A stretch of DNA of 62,875 nucleotides from JAVXCQ01 sp036659415. Lineage in GTDB: Bacteria; Bacillota; Negativicutes; Acidaminococcales; Acidaminococcaceae. The notes beneath the pieces are model-generated. The model saw only the letters and a program-made list of their open reading frames with translations, was not told the DNA's origin and made no database searches. The translations under genes were made by a program, and so were the position numbers. Location: contig JAVXCQ010000011.1 in the NCBI GenBank assembly GCA_036659415.1, positions 1 through 62,875 of the forward strand. The letters run 5' to 3'. Shown piece by piece: positions 34,965-45,376 of the stretch (position 1 is its first letter; the number at the start of each line of letters is the position of its first letter).

Positions 34965-35324
34965 ATAAAAACATAAGACACGATCATAAATAAGTATAAA
35001 AATTTCTTACAAAAACTATTAGCTTAAAATACTATAAGTGTGCATTTTGCGTAAATGAATAAACCCGTATGGTTTACAAATTCGACGAAATAGCTTTTTC
35101 ACCTGCTATATTAGCAAAAATAGTCACTTAAAAAGTAAGAATTCTAGTTAACTGCCGCTAAAAGGAATTTTATTGACGCAAAGTGCACCTTTTGGTAGGC
35201 GTATAAATTGACGCTTTAGGAGCAGGTGGAAAAAGATAAATTAATTGTAGCTAATTTAATTTTTTCATAAAAGCTGTTTTTTTTAACTCTTTAATATAGA
35301 AGTTAAAAGCTTATGTTACTTTAG

Positions 35325-35358
35325 CTTCTTTTTGCTTTACTCTTAAAGCAAAAAGAAG
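35325..35358 (+). repeat. 14-bp perfect inverted repeat upstream of autotransporter
   Basis: CTTCTTTTTGCTTT (35325-35338) and its exact complement (35345-35358) around ACTCTT. No T-run follows, so it is not an ordinary terminator; it could be a leader hairpin or a protein-binding site. Confidence 0.7.
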
Positions 35359-35422
35359 GACACCTTGGCTAAATACCAATGAATAATAGGTATTTAAAAT
35401 AAAAAAGAAAGAAGACGAGAAG

Positions 35423-37795
35423 ATGAAAAATTGTAAGTTAGGGTCAATAATAGTATTAGGGTTAATTTTAGCGAGTTTGCCTTATCAACAAGTAAACGCA
35501 AACGGAATGACAGGTAAGACGATTACGAGTGATAATGAAGTCGTCACAGAGGCGATTAAGCTTGATAATGCAACTGCTAAAAGAGGAGAAGCTACTGTTG
35601 GAGTAAAAGTAATATCAAAAAGTGGGGTGCAACTGAAGGGTGAGTCAATTAAGGTAGCGGCTGTTGGGGGTGACCTTAAAGGCATAGATATTTTCAATAG
35701 TGGACTTAAGGTACTAGCAGGCACTGTCATTGAACTAACGGGCAGAGATGGAAATTTGACTGGTATTAATAATAAGGGTGGGGTAGGTCAGCAGGTTGTC
35801 GAGGTAGGGGAAAATGTTAAGCTTACTGTTACCAGTAAGGATGACAACGGAAACCAATCAATGTCTTCTGGTATCTATAATTATAATGGTGGTAAGCTGG
35901 AGATGGGTGCTAATGCAGAAATCAAGATGCAAAAGGAGAGCACTAAGCAATGTAACGAGGCTTCATCTTTTCTAGGTGTCAATAATGATCAGACCCGAGC
36001 AGGAGAAATAAAGTTAGGTGAAAATACCAGGGTGGAGACAACCGTACAATTTGACGGCGTTGGAGATAGGTTGCGAATCGGCGGTATCTCTAATAAATCT
36101 GGTACACTGACGATGGGGGATAAGGCCTGCGTTATCAGCAGTGCTAGCCTTGGCACCTTAGACACTAACGCTAACGTGCTTGTTTATGGCATTGCAAACA
36201 CGAGTGACGGTGTGGCGAGTAGTATAACTCTTGAAGGGGGCTTTAATATTAATTGTGTTGTGCAAGACACAATTGTTGCCGGTGATCAATTAAAAGGTGT
36301 TAATGCTCTTGATAATTATGGTGCTCTGGCCACTATTAATGCGACAGCGGTAGGAAAAGAGAAGATTATTAACGGTAATATTGCGAATGCTGAAGGGGCT
36401 AAAACTAATCTGGTTCTTGATACGGCTACTTCGTATTTTCGCGGTCAGTCTATTGTAGAAGGCAATAACAGTGAATTTAACTTAACCTTAGCCAACGGAG
36501 CTACTTGGTTTACAGGAGAGCATAGCAAAGTAACGAATTTGACATTGAAGCAGGGGGGAATTATCAATCAGACGACAGCTGGTAGTGGCTATCAAACGCT
36601 TACTATAGATAATTTGAGTGGGGAGCAGGGTATTATTAAATTGGATACTGACCTTGCTCATCAGCAAGGGGATAAAGTAAACATTACCAATGCCACTAGC
36701 GGTACTCACTATATTACCGTAGTTGATAGTATCTTGGAAACTGGCAAGCCTGTACAGGGAGAGCTTCTTTTAGTAACAGACAAAAGCAAAAACCTGACTT
36801 TTGAAGGGCAAGATTTATTTAACGGTGGACTATGGGTGACTACGCCGGAGCTAATTGGTAAAGTCGAAAAAGACGAAAAAAATTGGTATCTCAGTAGTAT
36901 TAGTAAAAAAGTTACCGGTAGCGTTACTAGTTTGCAAAATATTACTGATAGCGTCTATGGAGCATGGGTCAAGAATGATACTATGCGGCAACGCTTGGGC
37001 GAACTGCACCAGGGGGATACGGAGCAAGGCCTGTGGACGAGAATTTACGGTGGCAAGCTGGCAGGTAACGGTGCTGATAGCACCTATACCACTTATCAAA
37101 TCGGTTACGACCTTAGCGACCACAAGACTAGTAAGGACTGGAAGCTTGGAGCGGCCTTTGAATACAGCAAGGGCTCTAGCGACTATCTGGCCGGCAGCGG
37201 CGATAACAGCGTAGGGGCAGTAACGCTCTACGGTACACGGCAAACAGGACAAGGCGAAAACATCGATCTTACTTTGAAACATGGTGAAATTAAGGGCGAT
37301 ATTAAAACCTATGGTTTTGGGCAAGACAGTGCCGACTACAAAACACGAGGCACCGCCTTCTCCGTGGAATACAATAAACGGATGAATAAGGCGAACGGCA
37401 GCTTTGTAGAACCCCAGGCGCAATTAACTGTAGGTAGCATTAATAGTCACGACTTTACTACCGCCGCTGGTACCAAGGTGGCAAACGATAGTATGAGTAG
37501 TGCAGTCGCACGGCTAGGCTTCTTGGTCGGCAAAGAAACTAAACAAGGGGACTATTATCTGAGGGCTTCGGTTCTGCACGAATTTGCCGGCAAAGGGCAA
37601 GTGCAGATGCGCTCGGCTAATAATGAGTTTTTCAGCCAAGACGTAGATTACAGCGATACTTGGTTTGAAGTAGGGCTAGGTACTAATGTACAGTTAAGCA
37701 AGGCCAATAATCTTTATTTTGATGTAGAACGTAGTTTTGGCGCCAAAATCAACAAGCAATGGCAACTCAATGCCGGTCTGCGGTGGCAATTCTAA
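35423..37795 (+). CDS. Autotransporter with C-terminal outer-membrane beta-barrel
   Basis: 790-aa type Va secretion protein. An N-terminal Sec signal peptide (cleavage likely after VNA, residue 26) is followed by a passenger of about 480 residues rich in Asn, Gly, Thr and short beta-strand repeats (typical beta-helix), then a beta-barrel from about residue 510 (VYGAWVKNDTMRQRLGE; LWTRIYGGKLAGNG) that ends in the expected aromatic residue (GLRWQF). The passenger has no recognised enzymatic motif, so adhesion or surface display is a guess. The SD is weak (AGAAGA). It shows the organism has an outer membrane. Confidence 0.9.
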   Translation: MKNCKLGSIIVLGLILASLPYQQVNANGMTGKTITSDNEVVTEAIKLDNATAKRGEATVGVKVISKSGVQLKGESIKVAAVGGDLKGIDIFNSGLKVLAGTVIELTGRDGNLTGINNKGGVGQQVVEVGENVKLTVTSKDDNGNQSMSSGIYNYNGGKLEMGANAEIKMQKESTKQCNEASSFLGVNNDQTRAGEIKLGENTRVETTVQFDGVGDRLRIGGISNKSGTLTMGDKACVISSASLGTLDTNANVLVYGIANTSDGVASSITLEGGFNINCVVQDTIVAGDQLKGVNALDNYGALATINATAVGKEKIINGNIANAEGAKTNLVLDTATSYFRGQSIVEGNNSEFNLTLANGATWFTGEHSKVTNLTLKQGGIINQTTAGSGYQTLTIDNLSGEQGIIKLDTDLAHQQGDKVNITNATSGTHYITVVDSILETGKPVQGELLLVTDKSKNLTFEGQDLFNGGLWVTTPELIGKVEKDEKNWYLSSISKKVTGSVTSLQNITDSVYGAWVKNDTMRQRLGELHQGDTEQGLWTRIYGGKLAGNGADSTYTTYQIGYDLSDHKTSKDWKLGAAFEYSKGSSDYLAGSGDNSVGAVTLYGTRQTGQGENIDLTLKHGEIKGDIKTYGFGQDSADYKTRGTAFSVEYNKRMNKANGSFVEPQAQLTVGSINSHDFTTAAGTKVANDSMSSAVARLGFLVGKETKQGDYYLRASVLHEFAGKGQVQMRSANNEFFSQDVDYSDTWFEVGLGTNVQLSKANNLYFDVERSFGAKINKQWQLNAGLRWQF

Positions 37796-37910
37796 ATAGC
37801 GTAGAAAATTCCCCTGCGGTGTGACCTTTACAATGGGCAAGATGAAGAAATTGTTGTTTAGCAAATTGCACTGCCTTCAGAAAAAATAAGCATAAAATAT
37901 TTTTATTTTG

Positions 37911-37966
37911 TACCGACCTCAAAAAGTTAGACTAAAAAGCTAACGACTTGAAGGTCGGTATTTTTA
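37911..37966 (+). terminator. Terminator after the autotransporter
   Basis: Outer stem TACCGACCT (37911-37919) with AGGTCGGTA (37952-37960) and inner stem GTTAG/CTAAC (37926-37930 with 37940-37944), then TTTTTATG. The rest of the 309-bp gap to addB shows only AT-rich sequence with a TAAAAT box near 38070. Confidence 0.75.
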
Positions 37967-38104
37967 TGTTTTTATGAACAAGGCTTGGCGTTAGTTTACT
38001 GCGGATAAAACAGCTATTTTGTGCCGCCGGGAGAACACGGTGATCGGTAACAAGCTTTGTTATTTTATGTTAAAATAAGAGCATAATATTATTTTGGCGA
38101 ATGG

Positions 38105-41100
38105 ATGGTTGCTATGGCTGATATATACTGTGTAAACCTTGGTGAAACGATGCGCGAGGTTTTTCTGGCAGAGGCAAAGAGGTATCCTTACGGTGAGGCG
38201 TTATTTGTGTTGCCGGGCAGAATGTTACTGCAAAAGGTGTGCGAACAAGGTGGGGTAAGAGCGGTGAATATTGATTTCTTGCCTAATGAGATTTTACGAG
38301 CAAATAGGCAGGAGCGCTTGCTGGCAATTTCAAGGCGAACCCAGTCTTTATTAATTCAGCTATTGTTAGAGCAAATGCTAGAACGAGGCGAACTGCGTTA
38401 TTTTGCCCCCCTGGTGAAACAAGCGGAGTTTGTGGAGGCGGTGATGGGTTTAATCGGTGAACTGTCACGTAGCTGTGTACCACCAGAGGAATTGAGTGTG
38501 GCCTTTACGCATTGGAACAGAGAAGACAATTATGCGCAGAAGGATAAAGAACTATGCTTAGTTTATCAGCGCTACCAAGCTTTACTAACGGCTGCGGGCT
38601 GGTATGACAAGGATGGACTTTATCGTTTAGCCATTACAGAACTACAAAAAGCGACAGTGGTAGTACCGTGGAAAAAACTTTATTTTAGCGAGTTTTATCA
38701 GTTTGACCGTTTACAACAAGAGCTACTACAGGCTTTGGCACAGCATTGTGCGCTCGACCTGGGTATTGTTTATGAAGAAGGCCGTGGCAGATTGTCGGCG
38801 ACGACCTTACCGGTGATAGATGCTTTGGTGGGTGCCGGTTTTCACAAAAATACCGTGCAAGTCCAAAGTAGCCGAGCGGCAGCGTTGACGCATTTTTGTC
38901 AGCATTGGCAACGTGATGAGGACAGGTTTTTACCGCCACAGACGGCTTTTCGACTCCTAGAAGCAGGTTCGGCTACAGGTGAAATGCGGGAGGTCATTAA
39001 ACGGATTAAAGAGCAATTGCGCAGCGGAGTGACCGTGCAGGATATTTTAGTCGTAGTGCGGAGTATGAAGAACTATAATGGTATGAAAAATTTATTTGAT
39101 GAATATGGAGTACCGACGGCCTTGCCAGCAGTGGCTGGCTTTGCGTCACAACCACTGGTAGAATACGTGCGGGTATTATTGCAAGCCTGCATCGATCAGT
39201 ATAGTGCGGAAGCCTGTTTTACGGTGCTGGAGGCGACTTTTGCCAAATTGCTTTATTCTTTTGATGGTGAGAGTTTAAGTGTGCTTAAAACCCGGCAGTA
39301 TTTTGCTAATGCGCTGGCTTTACGACAATATCTTGAGCAGTCAGCTCTAGCTAGTGAGCAAAAAAATGAACTAAACCAAATTTTTGTGTGGCTAGAGGCT
39401 ATGCCCCAGTACGCTACTTGTGCACAGTATTGCCAAACTTTACGCACTTTGGTGGAAACTTGGCAACTGGGGGTAATTTTGGGTAGGGAGTACCAACAGG
39501 AACATTTGGATTTCTTACAACTGAAAAACATTTTGGCTACCGAAAAAACTTTTTATGAGGTGTTAGTAGAGCTGGAAATGGCTTATGAGGAAAGTGGTCT
39601 AGGTAAGAAAAATTTATCGCTGGCGGACTTTGTTACTTTGTGGCAACAATTAACTAGAGAAAAGCAAATTACCTTAATTGCGGGTAATAATCGAGGCATT
39701 CAAGTGGTGGAAGCAGCTACGACGCAAGGGCTTTGTTTTAAACATATCTATTTATTGGGCTTACGCGAGGGCGAATTCCCGGCCTTGAAACAGGAAAACT
39801 GGCTTTATACTGATCAAGAACGTAAGCTGCTCACAGACTACGGTGTGGAGTTACGTAATACCATAGTGTTTAGTAGCGAAGATGAATATTTCTTTGCTAG
39901 CGCAGTGGCAATGGCGACAGAAACAGTGACGTTGAGCTATTATGTGGATGATACGGCAGGGCGTTCTGGTTATATAGAAACCTTGCTAGAAAGTTTTACG
40001 GAATTGGTACCGGTAAAAGCCAGTGAGCCCCAGGAGGCGTCTGATTGCTGGTCGGAACAGCAACTTTTGCAATATTTATGTACTAAGACTAGTTGGGGTG
40101 AAGCTGAGCGTCAGTGGCTCTTAGCGAGATTAGGTGGCGATTACGAAGCACGGCGTGTTTTGGATACAGTGAGATGGCAAAGCGACTCGCCTTATCAGGG
40201 CTATTTAACGCAGCCAGTGGCGCTAACAACCGGAAAACGCCTAGGGCAATGTTTTAGTGCCTCGGAACTGGAAGTCTATGCGGCTTGTCCTTTTAGATTT
40301 TTAGTGGGGAGGGTCTGGCAACTGGCACCTTGGCAGGAAAAAGATGGCAATATAGAGCCATCGGTGCAAGGTAATTTGTACCATGAAGTGTTGGCCAGTT
40401 TTTTGGGTAAACATTTACAAGAAAATATTAGTAAGCTTGCTAGCGATGCTTTAGGCACGGAGCTACAAAATATTTATAAACACACCTATGGGCTTTATCA
40501 AGAACAGGGCAAAATTGCGACTTCTGACTTTACTGCCTTAGAAAAAAGACAGGATGAAAAAAAATTAAAACGCTGGTTAGCTAGCGAACAAAAATACCAA
40601 GCTCAATTAGACAGCAAGCTGTTACCCCATTATGTTGAGTGGAGCTTTGGCTTGGATAAATCAGAGGCTCCGGCCTTGCAGAGGGAAATAGGTGGAGAAA
40701 CCATTTGTTTTAGGGGACGCATTGATCGGATTGATGAGGATAGTTCGGGGCTGGTCATTACCGACTATAAACTAAGTAAAATTCCGGCAGTCAAAGAGCT
40801 GGAGTTGGGTCTGGATTTACAATTGCCACTGTATTTATTAGCTGCGGAGGAACTATTGCACAAGGAACAGCAATTTCTTAGTGGTGGTTACTATTCCTTG
40901 AGTGCGGCTAAAAGGCAGGGGGGGTATTGGCTGGAAGAAGCTAAAATTTTGCCTTGGGTAACACGGGTGTCAAGTAAGCCTTGGCCGGTATTTAAGGAAG
41001 AAATAGAAACCAGCCTTGTTAAATATGTTAGTGGTATGAAAAGCGGGTATTATGCTTTAGCACCGGTTAAGGGGTGTCCTGCTTATTGTCCTGGTAAAGA

Positions 41101-41158
41101 TATTTGTCGTTACACAGTAGGGAAAACAGAGCTGGAAAGTGGTGAAGTAGATGTCTGA
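38105..41158 (+). CDS. addB: AddB-type ATP-dependent nuclease subunit
   Basis: Subunit of the AddAB helicase-nuclease that resects double-strand breaks for RecA. The 1017 aa (shorter than the ~1160 of B. subtilis AddB) carry a C-terminal PD-(D/E)XK nuclease (FRGRIDRIDED; LVITDYKLSK; LDLQLPLYLLA) framed by the iron-sulfur cysteines: one in YAACPFRFL and three in CPAYCPGKDIC. The N-terminal helicase-like part lacks a clear Walker A, as in RexB-like subunits. ATG 38105 (or 38114) has a weak SD. It overlaps addA by 8 bp. Confidence 0.9.
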   Translation: MVAMADIYCVNLGETMREVFLAEAKRYPYGEALFVLPGRMLLQKVCEQGGVRAVNIDFLPNEILRANRQERLLAISRRTQSLLIQLLLEQMLERGELRYFAPLVKQAEFVEAVMGLIGELSRSCVPPEELSVAFTHWNREDNYAQKDKELCLVYQRYQALLTAAGWYDKDGLYRLAITELQKATVVVPWKKLYFSEFYQFDRLQQELLQALAQHCALDLGIVYEEGRGRLSATTLPVIDALVGAGFHKNTVQVQSSRAAALTHFCQHWQRDEDRFLPPQTAFRLLEAGSATGEMREVIKRIKEQLRSGVTVQDILVVVRSMKNYNGMKNLFDEYGVPTALPAVAGFASQPLVEYVRVLLQACIDQYSAEACFTVLEATFAKLLYSFDGESLSVLKTRQYFANALALRQYLEQSALASEQKNELNQIFVWLEAMPQYATCAQYCQTLRTLVETWQLGVILGREYQQEHLDFLQLKNILATEKTFYEVLVELEMAYEESGLGKKNLSLADFVTLWQQLTREKQITLIAGNNRGIQVVEAATTQGLCFKHIYLLGLREGEFPALKQENWLYTDQERKLLTDYGVELRNTIVFSSEDEYFFASAVAMATETVTLSYYVDDTAGRSGYIETLLESFTELVPVKASEPQEASDCWSEQQLLQYLCTKTSWGEAERQWLLARLGGDYEARRVLDTVRWQSDSPYQGYLTQPVALTTGKRLGQCFSASELEVYAACPFRFLVGRVWQLAPWQEKDGNIEPSVQGNLYHEVLASFLGKHLQENISKLASDALGTELQNIYKHTYGLYQEQGKIATSDFTALEKRQDEKKLKRWLASEQKYQAQLDSKLLPHYVEWSFGLDKSEAPALQREIGGETICFRGRIDRIDEDSSGLVITDYKLSKIPAVKELELGLDLQLPLYLLAAEELLHKEQQFLSGGYYSLSAAKRQGGYWLEEAKILPWVTRVSSKPWPVFKEEIETSLVKYVSGMKSGYYALAPVKGCPAYCPGKDICRYTVGKTELESGEVDV

Positions 41159-44100
41159 ATTTACCAGTAGCCAAAAATTGGCGATTGAAACGCTTGATGC
41201 TAACGTCTCTGTTTCTGCTGGCGCAGGTTCCGGTAAAACGAGGGTACTGGTGGAACGTTTTGTGCGAATTATTGCGGAACGTAAGGCTCGGCCGGAAGAA
41301 ATTTTGGCTATTACCTTCACCCGCAAAGCGGCAAAAGAAATGCGAGAGCGGGTGCGTAAAACTTTAGCTCAGTTGGCAGTAGTTGCACAGGGAGCTGAAC
41401 AACGGCAATTTTGGCAAGAGCAAGTCAAACTGCTGGAAAAAGCGCAAATTAGTACGATTGATAGTTTTTGTAGTCGAATTTTGCGGGAAAATCCGGTAGA
41501 GGCGGAGATAGAACCAAACTTTGTGACCGCAGAAGAATTTGAAATAGAAGAATTTTATCAAGCGGAGAGTTTACGCTATCTGCAAAAAAAAGTAAAAAAT
41601 AAGGATGCAGCCTGCCTGGGTTTGCTCGAAGAATATGGGCGGTCGCGGCTACAGACTTTGCTGTTAACTTTGCTACCACAACTAGGGGAATTAGGAGCAG
41701 TAGCGAATTGGCAAGCTCCCTACCACGAGGTCTTGGGGGAGGAACTGAGTATAGCGCGGTGGCAACTACTGGAACTGGTCCGCGAGTTAGTGGATTTGCG
41801 CGAAAAAATAAAAGGTAAACATCGCGAGGATCTAGAACAACTTTTTAATCATCTCGAAGTAGTAGAAAACGCTATTTTGCAGGGGAAAACGGCTATAGAG
41901 CTAGAACCATTACAATGGATTATGACACTGGGTGCTAGCAATAAACTGGATAAAGAAATGGTACAGGAAGCGAAACTTTTGGCACTGCGGCTAGGTGATA
42001 CGCCCAAAGATTGGCGAGCCTTGGAACTGCTACCGTTTTGGCAACAGTTCTTAACAGGCTTTGAGGCGTATTGTAGCGAACGCAAATTAGCGGCGGGGCT
42101 ATTAAGTTTTGCCGATATTGCCAGTCGTTCTTTACACCTCTTAGGGGAGCAAGCGTCTGTATTAGAAAAAGTGCGGTCACGTTTTAAATATGTGATGGTC
42201 GATGAATTTCAAGACACCAACGAAGAGCAACGACAGTTGGTTTATTTAATAGCGGGTGGGCAGCAGGATCAACTTTTGGGACAACGTCTTTTTGTCGTTG
42301 GCGATGCAAAACAATCTATTTATCGTTTTCGTGGTGCTGATGTTGGCGTTTTTGCTCAGGTACGCAAAGATATCGCTCAAGGTGGTGGTAAAAATATCGA
42401 ACTTGCGGATAATTTCCGTTCTACGGAGAAAATCTTAAATTGCTGCAATCTGGTGTTCCAAGATTTATTAGGAGAAAACCTGCAAGACGATGTTTTTTTT
42501 CAAAAATTGTCTGCTCACCGACAGGGACGGCAGTTACCCGTGCTTACTACTCTGACAGTAGATAAAAAAGAGCAAAAAACTGGCAAACACGCGGAAGCCT
42601 TAGTTGTGGTGGAACAGATTAAAACTTTATTAAAAGAAGATCCGCAACTATCCTATGGTAGTATAGCAATTTTATTGGCGACGATTAATAATGCCACTGC
42701 TTTTGTGCAACATTTGCGAGAAGCCGGTATACCCTACCATTTAGTTGATGGCAAAGGGTTTTATGAGCGTCAAGAAATTGTGGACGTGGTTAACCTTTTG
42801 GAATTTTTGCATAATAGCCAACAGAGTTTATCATTGGCGGGAATTTTACGTTCTCCCTACTTTGGTTTTAGCGACGACACCTTGACGCTCCTGTTTTTGG
42901 CTCGGGGTGAGCAGTCGTTATGGGCTTATTTGGTGCACAAGGAATATCCTCAGCTGACGGAGATTGTTAGTGATAGGTTGCGGGTAGCGGTAGATAAGCT
43001 GGACCGTTTACGGCGCGTGGCGACAGCGCTGGATTTGCCAGAGCTTTTAAAAGCTATTTATGAGGAATTGCAGTTAGCACCGCTTTTAAAGGGGCAAGAG
43101 TTTGGTCAGGATAAATTAGCCAATGTAGAGCAATTAAGAGCGAGTGCCGGAGATTTTGCCATGAACCAAGGAGGAACGTTGGCAACCTATCTAGAGCGCT
43201 TACGTAAGTTACGTGCAATGCAGGTTAGAGCCACAACGACTACTGTCAGCGAGGGCAATGAGGTCAAACTAATGACGATACACAAAGCCAAGGGGCTGGA
43301 GTTTCCGGTGGTGTTTTTACCTAATTTAAATACACGGGTGCAAGGCGACAGTAAAGAAATTAATTTCTTCCCGACTATTGGTCTGGGAATTAAAGTTGAC
43401 GACTCCGAGCAAGGTTTAGTGGAAACAACAGTTTTCAAGAAAATTAAAGCGGTACAAAAGGAACTGGAAGCGGCAGAACGGAAAAGACAACTTTACGTAG
43501 CGATGACAAGGGCAGAAGATTATCTGTTTATGTCAGGAGTCGAGGTGCAGGATACTAAAACCAGTAGCGATAGTGCGGAAACCTGGTTTAAGTCATTACA
43601 GCGAGTTCTTGGTATGCAGCCAAGTGCTGTAACGCTGAATTTAGTGTCTGCCGCTACGGTGACAGCGACCGGCAAAGAAGAGCTTAAGCAACCAGAACCG
43701 GAACCTATAGCTCAGAGTGTATACGAACAAATTAAACCATTGAGTGCTTGTCAAGGATGCAATCGAAACTTTTTTTCGGCCTCGGCCTTGCAAGAATATA
43801 AACTCTGTCCTCGTAGTTTTTATTATCAATATGTGGATAAAATTCCGGGTAGGGAAGAGTTGGGCTTGGCTCGTGATACGATTACAGGGACGGTTTTATT
43901 GCCAGCATATTTGCTCGGACTGGCGGTACATAGCGCATTGGAATACGGTCAACGAATGACGGACGCAGCCGCGCTTAAGTTGGCTCTCGAGCGGCAAATC
44001 CCGCCGCATTTACAAAGCTCGGCGCTTAAAATAGTGGAGCCGCTGTTGAAAAGCTACAAAACAAGTACTTTATATAAGGAGCTAGCAGCGTTGCCACAAG

Positions 44101-44510
44101 AAGCCGAGGTCGATTTCACTTTGCCGCTATTTACCTTGGACGGGGAACAAATCTGGTTTACCGGTAGCATTGATTGTTTACTTCACTACGCAGATGGAAC
44201 TTTGGGCATCGTCGATTATAAAACCGGCACACCACCGTCACTAGGTGAAGAACACAGGGGCTATCTGCAACAATTGGCTATCTATGCGTTGGCTGCGGAA
44301 AAGCTCTTTAAGCAAAAGGTGAGCTGCGCAGAGCTACATTTTTTGCAAAATAGTACGAAGCAGTCCTTAAAGCTGGACAAAGAAACTTTGCTAGAAGAAG
44401 TGCAAGCCACCTGTCAGGAAATTAGAAGCAAAAAAGAAGAGCAGGACTTTGCAGTCCTGCCCCAACATTGCTCATTTTGTAGTTTTAATTATTTTTGTCG
44501 TCGCCGTTAA
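41151..44510 (+). CDS. addA: AddA helicase-nuclease subunit
   Basis: 1119-aa UvrD-like 3'-5' helicase with a C-terminal nuclease. Walker A SAGAGSGKT (22-30), ITFTRKAAKEMRERV, motif II VMVDEFQDTNEEQ, SIYRFRGAD, motif V-VI region MTIHKAKGLEFPVVFLPN and YVAMTRAEDYLF are all visible; the nuclease shows GSIDCLL and GIVDYKTGTPP. A C-terminal CSFCSFNYFCRRR adds cysteines that many AddA proteins have but whose role is less clear. Translation is coupled to addB. Confidence 0.95.
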   Translation: MSEFTSSQKLAIETLDANVSVSAGAGSGKTRVLVERFVRIIAERKARPEEILAITFTRKAAKEMRERVRKTLAQLAVVAQGAEQRQFWQEQVKLLEKAQISTIDSFCSRILRENPVEAEIEPNFVTAEEFEIEEFYQAESLRYLQKKVKNKDAACLGLLEEYGRSRLQTLLLTLLPQLGELGAVANWQAPYHEVLGEELSIARWQLLELVRELVDLREKIKGKHREDLEQLFNHLEVVENAILQGKTAIELEPLQWIMTLGASNKLDKEMVQEAKLLALRLGDTPKDWRALELLPFWQQFLTGFEAYCSERKLAAGLLSFADIASRSLHLLGEQASVLEKVRSRFKYVMVDEFQDTNEEQRQLVYLIAGGQQDQLLGQRLFVVGDAKQSIYRFRGADVGVFAQVRKDIAQGGGKNIELADNFRSTEKILNCCNLVFQDLLGENLQDDVFFQKLSAHRQGRQLPVLTTLTVDKKEQKTGKHAEALVVVEQIKTLLKEDPQLSYGSIAILLATINNATAFVQHLREAGIPYHLVDGKGFYERQEIVDVVNLLEFLHNSQQSLSLAGILRSPYFGFSDDTLTLLFLARGEQSLWAYLVHKEYPQLTEIVSDRLRVAVDKLDRLRRVATALDLPELLKAIYEELQLAPLLKGQEFGQDKLANVEQLRASAGDFAMNQGGTLATYLERLRKLRAMQVRATTTTVSEGNEVKLMTIHKAKGLEFPVVFLPNLNTRVQGDSKEINFFPTIGLGIKVDDSEQGLVETTVFKKIKAVQKELEAAERKRQLYVAMTRAEDYLFMSGVEVQDTKTSSDSAETWFKSLQRVLGMQPSAVTLNLVSAATVTATGKEELKQPEPEPIAQSVYEQIKPLSACQGCNRNFFSASALQEYKLCPRSFYYQYVDKIPGREELGLARDTITGTVLLPAYLLGLAVHSALEYGQRMTDAAALKLALERQIPPHLQSSALKIVEPLLKSYKTSTLYKELAALPQEAEVDFTLPLFTLDGEQIWFTGSIDCLLHYADGTLGIVDYKTGTPPSLGEEHRGYLQQLAIYALAAEKLFKQKVSCAELHFLQNSTKQSLKLDKETLLEEVQATCQEIRSKKEEQDFAVLPQHCSFCSFNYFCRRR

Positions 44511-44513
44511 AGG

Positions 44514-45182
44514 TTAGCTTAGCTCAATGGTGGTGCCAGGAGCGACGATAGTTACGGTGGCGTTACCCTGGGCTTCCACCGCTTGTTTGAATTGGTTGGG
44601 ATCTTGGGCAATAACCGGCCAAGTATTGTAGTGGATTGGAATGACGTGTTTTACCCCCAGCAACTCGACCGCTTTAACGGCATCAGAGGGTCCCATGGTG
44701 TAATTATCCCCGATGGGTAAGAGGGCATAATCAATTGTTTCCAATTCACCTAGAAGTTTCATGTCACCAAACAGACTGGTATCACCGGCAAAATAAACGG
44801 TGGTACCATAAAAATCAACGATAAAACCGCAGGCATGGCCGCCGGCGATACCAGAACCATGAAAGGCTGGGGTCAGACGGACTTTGCCGAAAGGAAATTG
44901 ATAAGTACCTCCCACATGCATAGCATGAGCGGTAAGCCCCTGACTAGTTACTAAATCTGCAATTTCAGCAGTAGTGATAACTGTGGCCTGGTTGTTTTTA
45001 GCGATTTCCATAGTACTGCCAAGATGGTCTCCGTGGGCATGAGAAACGAGGACGTAGGATACTTTGATATCCTGGGGTGTAAGACCGGCAGGATTGCCCT
45101 CCAAAAAAGGATCAAAAATAATGCGTTCAGTGTCATTTTCCAGCATAAAACAAGAATGATGGATATAGGTAAGCTTAATCAT
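44514..45182 (-). CDS. UPF0173 metal-dependent hydrolase (beta-lactamase fold)
   Basis: 222-aa protein of the UPF0173/YtkL family. It has the metallo-beta-lactamase motif HAHGDH (VLVSHAHGDHLGS), an N-terminal TYIHHSCFML, GHACGFIVDF, FAGDTSLFGD and a late PIHYNTWP. The physiological substrate is unknown. The ATG at 45182 is 9 nt after AAAAGGAG; a TTG at 45191 is less likely. It converges on addA with 3 bp between stops and has no visible terminator between them. Confidence 0.88.
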   Translation of the reverse strand: MIKLTYIHHSCFMLENDTERIIFDPFLEGNPAGLTPQDIKVSYVLVSHAHGDHLGSTMEIAKNNQATVITTAEIADLVTSQGLTAHAMHVGGTYQFPFGKVRLTPAFHGSGIAGGHACGFIVDFYGTTVYFAGDTSLFGDMKLLGELETIDYALLPIGDNYTMGPSDAVKAVELLGVKHVIPIHYNTWPVIAQDPNQFKQAVEAQGNATVTIVAPGTTIELS

Positions 45183-45294
45183 CACGACCAACTCCTTTTC
45201 AATATCTAAGTTTATTTTAAGATAAGTAATGGGGAAATGTGTGTCAAAGTTATGAACTAATTTGCACGCACGAAGAGTTTTTGGCTGCCGAGCC

Positions 45295-45324
45295 TTTACA
45301 AGTAGAAGTGAAATAGGGTAAAAT
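45295..45324 (+). promoter_or_regulatory. Putative promoter of SSS transporter gene
   Basis: TTTACA (45295-45300), 18-bp spacer, TAAAAT (45319-45324), 53 bp before the start codon. Confidence 0.6.
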
Positions 45325-45376
45325 TTTTATAGTTTGCTGAGTCGAAAGGCTAGTAGGGGATGCGGGGGAAAATAAA

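Larger units (their letters stand above)
34879..35422. other. 544-bp intergenic region between regulator and autotransporter
   Basis: AT-rich and without a convincing gene. It contains a perfect-spacing promoter (34936-34964), two related palindromes (AACCAGTGGTT at 34927-34937; TAAACC-N5-GGTTTA at 35060-35076), a 14-bp perfect hairpin (35325-35358) and an imperfect AGTTAA/TTAACT stem just before it. A 12-codon ORF from 35056 has no clear RBS. If transcription starts near 34971 the autotransporter mRNA has a leader of about 450 nt. Confidence 0.6.

Noticed and set aside
36851..37423. 190-codon minus-strand ORF inside the autotransporter barrel
   Set aside because: Shadow of a strongly supported plus-strand gene; low-complexity hydrophobic translation without SD.
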